DNA of 9,859 nt from Oscillospiraceae bacterium (lineage in GTDB: Bacteria; Bacillota; Clostridia; Oscillospirales; Oscillospiraceae). The notes beneath the pieces were generated by a model. That model was not told where the DNA came from and did no database searches. It worked only from the letters and a program-made list of their open reading frames with translations. Positions 5,183-9,859 of the stretch are shown here, in pieces. The translations under genes were made by a program, and so were the position numbers. Location of the stretch: NCBI GenBank assembly GCA_017438675.1, contig JAFRUW010000260.1, forward strand, positions 1 to 9,859. Reading direction: 5' to 3'. Every line of letters begins with the position of its first letter. Position 1 is the stretch's first letter.

Positions 5183-7147
5183 GTTTATCATGTTCTTGAA
5201 TTCGTCCTCACTCAGTATCGTGACGCCAAGGGCTTCGGCTTTTGTGAGCTTTGAACCGGGGTTCTCTCCAGCAACCACGTATGTGGTCTTCTTTGAAACC
5301 GAGGACGAAACCTTGCCGCCCAGCTTCTCGATGGCGTCCTTTGCCTGATCCCTTGTGAAGCTCTCAAGAGTACCCGTAAGGACAAATGTGGAGCCCTGAA
5401 GTGTTGACTCTGCCGGAGCTTCAAGGGACATCATATTCACTCCCGCGTCTTTGAGACAGTTTATCAGATGGATCGACTGGGGATCGTCAAACCACATGCG
5501 GATATTCTGAGCGGTGATTTCTCCGATGTCGTCTATCTTAACAAGCTCATCGACTGATGCGCTTTGCAGCTTTTCCATTGAGCCGAAGGTGCGGGCCAGT
5601 GACTTCGCGGCGCTCTGTCCTACCTGCATTATGCCCAAGGCGAAAATAAGCCTTGAAAGATCCCTTGATTTTGAATCCTCGATTGCGGCTTTCAGTTTTT
5701 CCGCTGATTTCACGCCCATGCCTTTAAGCATGGAAACGGACTGCGGATCGAGAGAATACAGGTCCGCCGGTGACTTTATAAGGCTGTTGTCCAAAAGAAG
5801 CGCCACAAGGGCTTCGCCGAGACCGTCGATATCCATCGCCTGACGGGATGCGTAATGAACGATGTTCCTGTGGAGCTGTGCCGGGCATTCGGCGCCCCTG
5901 CATCTGTACGCCGCGCCTCCCTCATCCTGAATGACAGCGGAGCCGCAGGCGGGGCATCTGTCCGGGAGCTTATAAGGTACAGTACCCTCAGGGCGCTTGT
6001 CCGTAACTACGCCGAGAACCTCGGGGATGATCTCCCCGGCTTTTCTGATTATTACCGTGTCCCCTATCCGTATATCCTTCTCGGAAATAAAGTTCTGATT
6101 GTGAAGAGTTGCGTTTGTGACAGTTGTACCCGCAAGTCTCACAGGCTCCACAACTGCCTTCGGTGTCAGAACGCCTGTCCTTCCCACCTGGACAATTATG
6201 TCAACCAGTTTTGTTTCCTTTTCCTCGGGAGGGTACTTGAACGCAACCGCCCATCTGGGGGCCTTCGCGGTGCTTCCGAGACGTGTCCTTTCGCTGAGAT
6301 CGTTTACCTTGATGACCGCGCCGTCCATGTCGAAATCGAAGGATTCACGGTTGTCTCCGAGCCAGTTGATCCGGTCGCAGCAGTCTTTCAGATCGTCATA
6401 TTCAGCGTATTCGATCACCTTGAAGCCCTTTTCCCTGAGAAAATCAAGGGATTCGGAATGACGGCTGAATGTGAAGCTGTCGGAATACTGGACGTTGAAA
6501 ACAAGGATGCTGAGCTTTCTGGACGCAGCGATTTTCGGATCAAGCTGTCGGAGCGAGCCTGCGGCGGCGTTTCTGGGATTTGCAAACAGGGGCTTCCCTT
6601 CCGCCTCACGTCTGTCGTTCAGCTCATGGAATACCTTTTTCGGCATATAGACCTCGCCCCTTACAACAAGCCTTCCGGGGCAGTTATTGATCTTAAGGGG
6701 TATAGCTTTTATGGTGCGGAGGTTCTCCGTAACGTCCTCCCCCACCGTTCCGTTGCCCCGTGTGGCGCCCCGGGTAAACTTACCGTCGTTATACTCGAGG
6801 GCGACGCTGAGACCGTCGATCTTGGGCTCCACTGTAAAGCCGCCTCTGAGTTCACCGAGGCGTGTGCCAAAGGCGTATATCTCATCGAAGGAAAACACAT
6901 CGTTGAGGCTCTCGAGTGGGACGATATGGGTCACCTGTTCAAAGGAAGAAAGAGCTTCACCTCCAACCCGCTGAGTGGGTGAATCCGGGGTTATGAGCTC
7001 CGGGTTCTCCTCCTCAAGCTCGATAAGCCTGTGAAGCATGGCGTCGTATTCGTAATCCGGGATGGTGGGATTGTCAAGCACGTAATAGTTGTAATTGTGC
7101 TGATTCAGGGTCTCCCTCAGGGCGGTGATTTCTTCTTTTGCGTTCAT
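5168..7147 (-). CDS. ligA: LigA, NAD-dependent DNA ligase
   Basis: Seals nicks in duplex DNA using NAD+ in replication and repair; the essential bacterial ligase. The 659-residue length is typical. Domains in order: Ia NAD-binding domain 1-70 with NYYVLDNP and DYEYD; adenylation domain with nucleophile K109 in EPKIDG and GNGTVGEDV further on; OB fold in the middle (RTGVLTPKAVVEPV, IRKAGEIIPE); a four-cysteine zinc finger C398, C401, C416, C421; helix-hairpin-helix repeats about 430-560; and a BRCT domain 585-655 (FVLTGTL, KLGGKVSSSVSKKT). All expected parts are intact. ATG 7147 is preceded by GGAGTGA, which contains the yunB stop codon; the gap between the two genes is 6 bp, so translation is probably coupled. 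It is the last gene of the - strand operon. Its stop overlaps that of xer by 4 bp tail to tail. Confidence 0.97.
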   Translation of the reverse strand: MNAKEEITALRETLNQHNYNYYVLDNPTIPDYEYDAMLHRLIELEEENPELITPDSPTQRVGGEALSSFEQVTHIVPLESLNDVFSFDEIYAFGTRLGELRGGFTVEPKIDGLSVALEYNDGKFTRGATRGNGTVGEDVTENLRTIKAIPLKINNCPGRLVVRGEVYMPKKVFHELNDRREAEGKPLFANPRNAAAGSLRQLDPKIAASRKLSILVFNVQYSDSFTFSRHSESLDFLREKGFKVIEYAEYDDLKDCCDRINWLGDNRESFDFDMDGAVIKVNDLSERTRLGSTAKAPRWAVAFKYPPEEKETKLVDIIVQVGRTGVLTPKAVVEPVRLAGTTVTNATLHNQNFISEKDIRIGDTVIIRKAGEIIPEVLGVVTDKRPEGTVPYKLPDRCPACGSAVIQDEGGAAYRCRGAECPAQLHRNIVHYASRQAMDIDGLGEALVALLLDNSLIKSPADLYSLDPQSVSMLKGMGVKSAEKLKAAIEDSKSRDLSRLIFALGIMQVGQSAAKSLARTFGSMEKLQSASVDELVKIDDIGEITAQNIRMWFDDPQSIHLINCLKDAGVNMMSLEAPAESTLQGSTFVLTGTLESFTRDQAKDAIEKLGGKVSSSVSKKTTYVVAGENPGSKLTKAEALGVTILSEDEFKNMINKDPD

Positions 7148-7153
7148 AACAGG

Positions 7154-7780
7154 TCACTCCAGATTTGTGTAGGAATAGGGCACTTCCCCTACTATAATGG
7201 TTTCGGCCACGCATATCTCCGTGGGGATATGAACTGTGGATATGCAGCCGGGAACGAGGATCGTCAGATCCACGGCTATAGTAAGCATTATCTGATGCCG
7301 GGTCTGGTTTATTCCGGCAGATGTAAATACGTTGGAAAAAGATGTTTCCACGTTGGAAACAGACAAAATGTCCGCATTTATTTTCGGTCCCCTGCCGGAC
7401 AGCAGAGTACTTCCGAACAGGTTTCCCACCGGAATACCCACATTCGTCTCTTTTTTGTCCGAGAGCTTCAGGATAATGTCGTTGGTTATCTCTGCTCTCA
7501 GGGCGTTCGTCTCCGCCATATCGGTTATAAGGGCGGTGATCCTGCCTCCGTCGTCCTTTTCAAAGGTGATAAGATCGCTGTACTTTATGGTGCCGTCGGC
7601 CATTTTTTCGGAAATGGTACGGTTTACGGTAATGCTCACAGCGTCAGAAACCTCGGATAAGGCGACCTCAAGAAGGAGCGGGCGAATACGGAAATTCAAA
7701 ACATATACAGAGGCGCAGATGACTGTAATTATCAGAACTATCAGCAGATATCTCCGCCTTTTTCGGATAGCACGGCGCAT
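7154..7780 (-). CDS. yunB: YunB-like sporulation protein
   Basis: A membrane-anchored sporulation protein; in Bacillus subtilis yunB is expressed under sigma-E in the mother cell, and its biochemical role is not defined. The 208-residue product has a basic N-terminus (RRAIRKRRR) and one TM segment about 11-28, then an extracytoplasmic domain. Family-like segments are VGNLFGSTLLSGRGPKI 118-134, TSAGINQTRH 153-162, and the C-terminal PTEICVAETIIVGEVP 186-201. ATG 7780 has GAGGTGA 4 nt upstream. It is 38 bp downstream of the YnbB-like gene and 6 bp upstream of ligA. The gene is the strongest evidence in the window for an endospore former. A sigma-E-like promoter lies directly upstream. Confidence 0.85.
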   Translation of the reverse strand: MRRAIRKRRRYLLIVLIITVICASVYVLNFRIRPLLLEVALSEVSDAVSITVNRTISEKMADGTIKYSDLITFEKDDGGRITALITDMAETNALRAEITNDIILKLSDKKETNVGIPVGNLFGSTLLSGRGPKINADILSVSNVETSFSNVFTSAGINQTRHQIMLTIAVDLTILVPGCISTVHIPTEICVAETIIVGEVPYSYTNLE

Positions 7781-7799
7781 ACCATCACCTCATTATATA

Positions 7800-7828
7800 T
7801 TGGTATGCGCGGGATACTCTACATATTA
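7800..7828 (-). promoter_or_regulatory. candidate sigma-E promoter in front of yunB
   Basis: Reading the - strand, TAATATG (7828-7822) and CATACCAA (7807-7800) are separated by 14 bp. As I recall the Bacillus sigma-E consensus (KMATATT, 14-15 bp, CATACAMT), the boxes match 6 of 7 and 6 of 8 positions. The -35 overlaps the last codons of the ynbB-like gene. Transcription would start near 7794-7793, just ahead of the yunB ribosome site, leaving a very short leader, which weakens the call. Confidence 0.38.
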
Positions 7829-9075
7829 CTCAAATACTCGGCGGCAAGCATTACGCCAAGCCTGCCGGACTCGTAAGTAAGTCCCCCCTGAAGGTAAGCG
7901 CAGTAAGGCTCGCGCATGGGGCCGTCGGCGGAAAGCTCAATGGAAGAGCCCTGAACAAACGCCCCGGCCGCCATGATGACGGGGTCCTCGTAGCCCGGCA
8001 TGTCCCAGGGTTCGGGGGTGACATAGGAATCCACGGGAGCGCCCATCTGGATTCCTCTGCAGAACCTTTTCAGCGCCTCCGGACTCTTTAATGTCACCGT
8101 CTGAATAATATCGGAACGCAGGTCAAACGCTCCGGGAGAAGAAGTGTATCCCATAAGCTCCATCATCCTCGCGCAGAATGCGGAGGTTTTGAGGGCCTGA
8201 CACACGATATGGGGCGCCATAAAAAACCCCTGAAACAGCAGGCGGTTGTTGCCAAGTGTGGAGCCGCATTCCCCGCCGATGCCGGGAGTGGTAAGGCGCA
8301 TTGCGGCAGCCTCAACAAGGTCGCCCCTGCCCACTACGTACCCGCCGGTGGGGGCAAGTCCGCCGCCGGGGTTTTTTATAAGGGAACCTGCCATAAGGTC
8401 TGCGCCGAAATATGTGGGCTCAAGCGTATCCACAAATTCACCGTAGCAGTTGTCAACGATGACGGCAGCGCCGGGATTTACACGGTGGACGATTTCAATG
8501 ATCTTCCCAATCTCCTCCACGGTAAACGCCTCCCTTGTGGAGTAGCCACGTGAGCGCTGTATGGTAACTGCCCTTACTTTACTGTCCGCCGCTGCGGTTT
8601 CAATAGCGGCATAGTCCGGCTTTCCCTCAGGGGTAAGGTCGCACTGTCTGTACCCGATGCCGTAGTATTTTAGTGAACCGGGATAGTTTCCCGTTATTCC
8701 GATCGCGGACTGGAGGGTATCGTAGGGAGCTCCGGCGGCTGATAAAAGCACATCGCCGGGGCGCAGGGCTGAAAACAGCGCCGCGGTTATGGCGTGGGTG
8801 CCATTAACAAAACCGATGCGCACAAGGCCGGCTTCCGCGCCGAAAACGTCGGCATATATCTGATCCAGCACTTCCCTGCCCTTGTCGTCATAGCCGTACC
8901 CCGTTGTACCCGCAAAACAGCCGTCGGATACGCGGTTTTTCTGAAATGCCGCCATGACCTTTTCGGTGTTGACTTTGGAAACTGACTCAAAGTGGTCGAA
9001 TACCAGGTCAAGGTCTTTTTCGGCTTTATCGGCAAGCTCCCAGATTCCGGGAGAAATATTTAAATATTCGGGCAT
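7819..9075 (-). CDS. YnbB-like PLP-dependent enzyme (aluminium-resistance / methionine gamma-lyase-like family)
   Basis: A fold-type I PLP enzyme of the family annotated as aluminium resistance protein or methionine gamma-lyase family protein (Bacillus YnbB); the true substrate is not established. The 418-residue protein carries the family motif FAGTTGYGYDDKGRE 54-68 followed by VFGAEAGLVR, the PLP-ring aspartate D208 in VIVDNCYGEF, and the Schiff-base lysine K234 in GSLIKNPGGG. The glycine-rich C-terminal part (TTPGIGGECGSTLG) is also intact. Length and residues indicate an active enzyme. ATG 9075 is preceded by AGGAGT (9088-9083), which lies within the end of murD; only 1 bp separates the murD stop from this start, so the two are translationally coupled. 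Followed after 38 bp by yunB. A role in sulfur amino acid or cell-wall amino acid metabolism would fit the context but is inference. Confidence 0.88.
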   Translation of the reverse strand: MPEYLNISPGIWELADKAEKDLDLVFDHFESVSKVNTEKVMAAFQKNRVSDGCFAGTTGYGYDDKGREVLDQIYADVFGAEAGLVRIGFVNGTHAITAALFSALRPGDVLLSAAGAPYDTLQSAIGITGNYPGSLKYYGIGYRQCDLTPEGKPDYAAIETAAADSKVRAVTIQRSRGYSTREAFTVEEIGKIIEIVHRVNPGAAVIVDNCYGEFVDTLEPTYFGADLMAGSLIKNPGGGLAPTGGYVVGRGDLVEAAAMRLTTPGIGGECGSTLGNNRLLFQGFFMAPHIVCQALKTSAFCARMMELMGYTSSPGAFDLRSDIIQTVTLKSPEALKRFCRGIQMGAPVDSYVTPEPWDMPGYEDPVIMAAGAFVQGSSIELSADGPMREPYCAYLQGGLTYESGRLGVMLAAEYLSNM

Positions 9076-9076
9076 A

Positions 9077-9859
9077 TCACAGACTCCTGACTATTCTCTT
9101 AAAGTAATTGCCCCGCTCCGCGAAGTTTTTGAACCTGTCGAAGGACGTGCAGGCCGGGGACAGGATAACGATATCACCGGGCGATGCAGCCTTCGAAGCG
9201 GCAATGACCGCGTCTTTGAAGTCAGGTTCGTGGATAATATCGGGATGACCGTCGTAGCCGGGAGTGTTCACCACGGCGGCTTTGATCTTATCCGCCGTGA
9301 GACCCGTGACAACAAGCGTTTTAACATGCTCTATGATCTCGCCGCCTAAAATATCAAAGGGAACGCCCTTGTCCTTGCCGCCTGCGATGAGGATGACCTT
9401 CTGATTAAAGGACCGGAGACCGGCAATAGTCCTCGAAGGACTTGAGGCGATGGAATCGTTGTAGTATTTTACGCCGTCAAGCTCTCTTACAAGCTCGATA
9501 CGGTGCTCAACGCCTGTGAACTCCATTGCCACCTTGCGGCATACAGAAGGATCTACAAGACCCCAGACAGCAGAAAAAGCCGCCATGAAGTTTTCAATAT
9601 TATGAACGCCCGGAAGCAGTATATCCTTTGTGTCCATGATCTTCATGCCGCAGAAATATATGGCGTTATTCTCAACGTATGCGCCCATGACCGGCTGCCT
9701 GCGGGAAAACAGGAACAGCTCACCGCACTTGCATTCTTTTATAAAGCTGCGGGTAATGTCGTTGTCGTAGTTGAGGACAAGCCTGTCAGCCGGCTCCTGA
9801 TAACGGAAAATGTTCTTCTTCGCATCTACGTACTCGTTCATATCCCTGTGAACGTCAAG
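9077..9859 (-). CDS. murD: MurD, UDP-N-acetylmuramoyl-L-alanine:D-glutamate ligase (5'-truncated by window edge)
   Basis: A cytoplasmic ATP-dependent ligase adding D-glutamate to UDP-MurNAc-L-Ala in peptidoglycan precursor synthesis. The frame is open to the right edge; 260 C-terminal residues of the usual approximately 450 are present, so the UDP-binding domain and the ATP P-loop are missing. From the window edge: LDVHRDMNEY 1-10 and DAKKNIF 12-18, where the first Lys aligns with the carbamylated Lys of E. coli MurD; LPGVHNIEN 82-90 at the end of the central domain; EHRIE 118-122 and YNDSIASSP 133-141 opening the C-terminal domain; GGKDKG 160-165; and LSPACTSFDRF 233-243 near the end. The sequence discriminates MurD from MurC/E/F through the ACTSFDxFxNF segment. 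It is the first visible gene of a - strand operon; what lies upstream (possibly other mur/fts genes) is unseen. Confidence 0.94.
   Translation of the reverse strand, partial: LDVHRDMNEYVDAKKNIFRYQEPADRLVLNYDNDITRSFIKECKCGELFLFSRRQPVMGAYVENNAIYFCGMKIMDTKDILLPGVHNIENFMAAFSAVWGLVDPSVCRKVAMEFTGVEHRIELVRELDGVKYYNDSIASSPSRTIAGLRSFNQKVILIAGGKDKGVPFDILGGEIIEHVKTLVVTGLTADKIKAAVVNTPGYDGHPDIIHEPDFKDAVIAASKAASPGDIVILSPACTSFDRFKNFAERGNYFKRIVRSL

Noticed and set aside
5855..6982. Long + strand open frame of 375 codons opposite ligA
   Set aside because: It lies wholly antisense to ligA, whose motifs are intact in the other strand; its product has no recognisable domain and it has no ribosome site. The length reflects the codon bias of ligA.
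7792..7797. Consensus TATAAT on the - strand just upstream of yunB
   Set aside because: Its predicted start would fall within the yunB ribosome site, and no -35 exists at 16-18 bp, so it is unlikely to be a working sigma-A promoter for this gene.
8209..8553. + strand frame opposite the ynbB-like gene
   Set aside because: Antisense to a gene with an intact PLP lysine and family motif; no start signals.

Overview
The window looks like a chromosomal segment of a low-to-moderate GC, anaerobic, endospore-forming Firmicute (class Clostridia, possibly Oscillospiraceae-like; the family is inference from protein flavour only). The main evidence is a YunB sporulation protein, NAD-dependent LigA, AGGAGG-type ribosome sites, and a respiratory pentahaem nitrite reductase followed by a System II (Ccs/Res) haem-attachment pair rather than the System I ccm set.

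Left part (1-3049, + strand): the 3' two thirds of nrfA (ammonia-forming cytochrome c nitrite reductase; its start lies outside the window) is followed, after two stem-loops in a 110 bp gap, by resB and ccsA, which overlap by 14 bp. ResB and CcsA form the membrane complex that exports haem and ligates it to CxxCH motifs outside the cell. The three genes therefore read as an enzyme with its own haem-loading machinery. A hairpin with T-tracts on both sides (3057-3092) closes this block and also serves the convergent gene on the right.

Middle (3105-5171): a divergent pair, an Lgt-like membrane protein on the - strand and a Xer-type tyrosine recombinase on the + strand, shares an AT-rich 261 bp intergenic region. 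That region holds a good sigma-A promoter for the recombinase (TTGATT-17-TATAAT with an upstream TG) and, just upstream of the -35, a perfect 13-bp-arm palindrome. The recombinase ends tail-to-tail against ligA. The two stop codons overlap in the tetramer TTAG, which sits in the loop of a terminator-like hairpin encoded inside both genes.

Right part (5168-9859, - strand): in transcription order, murD (3' part only), a PLP-dependent YnbB/aluminium-resistance family enzyme, yunB and ligA lie almost end to end (gaps of 1, 38 and 6 bp) and look like one operon. It links peptidoglycan precursor synthesis, an uncharacterised PLP enzyme, a mother-cell sporulation protein and DNA ligase. A sigma-E-like promoter overlaps the end of the ynbB-like gene in front of yunB.

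No tRNA, rRNA, CRISPR array, insertion sequence or prophage was seen. Most genes are conserved housekeeping or respiratory types. The least ordinary items are the palindrome beside the recombinase promoter, the stop-codon-in-loop terminator, the motif-altered Lgt paralogue, and the sporulation promoter leading into yunB-ligA.
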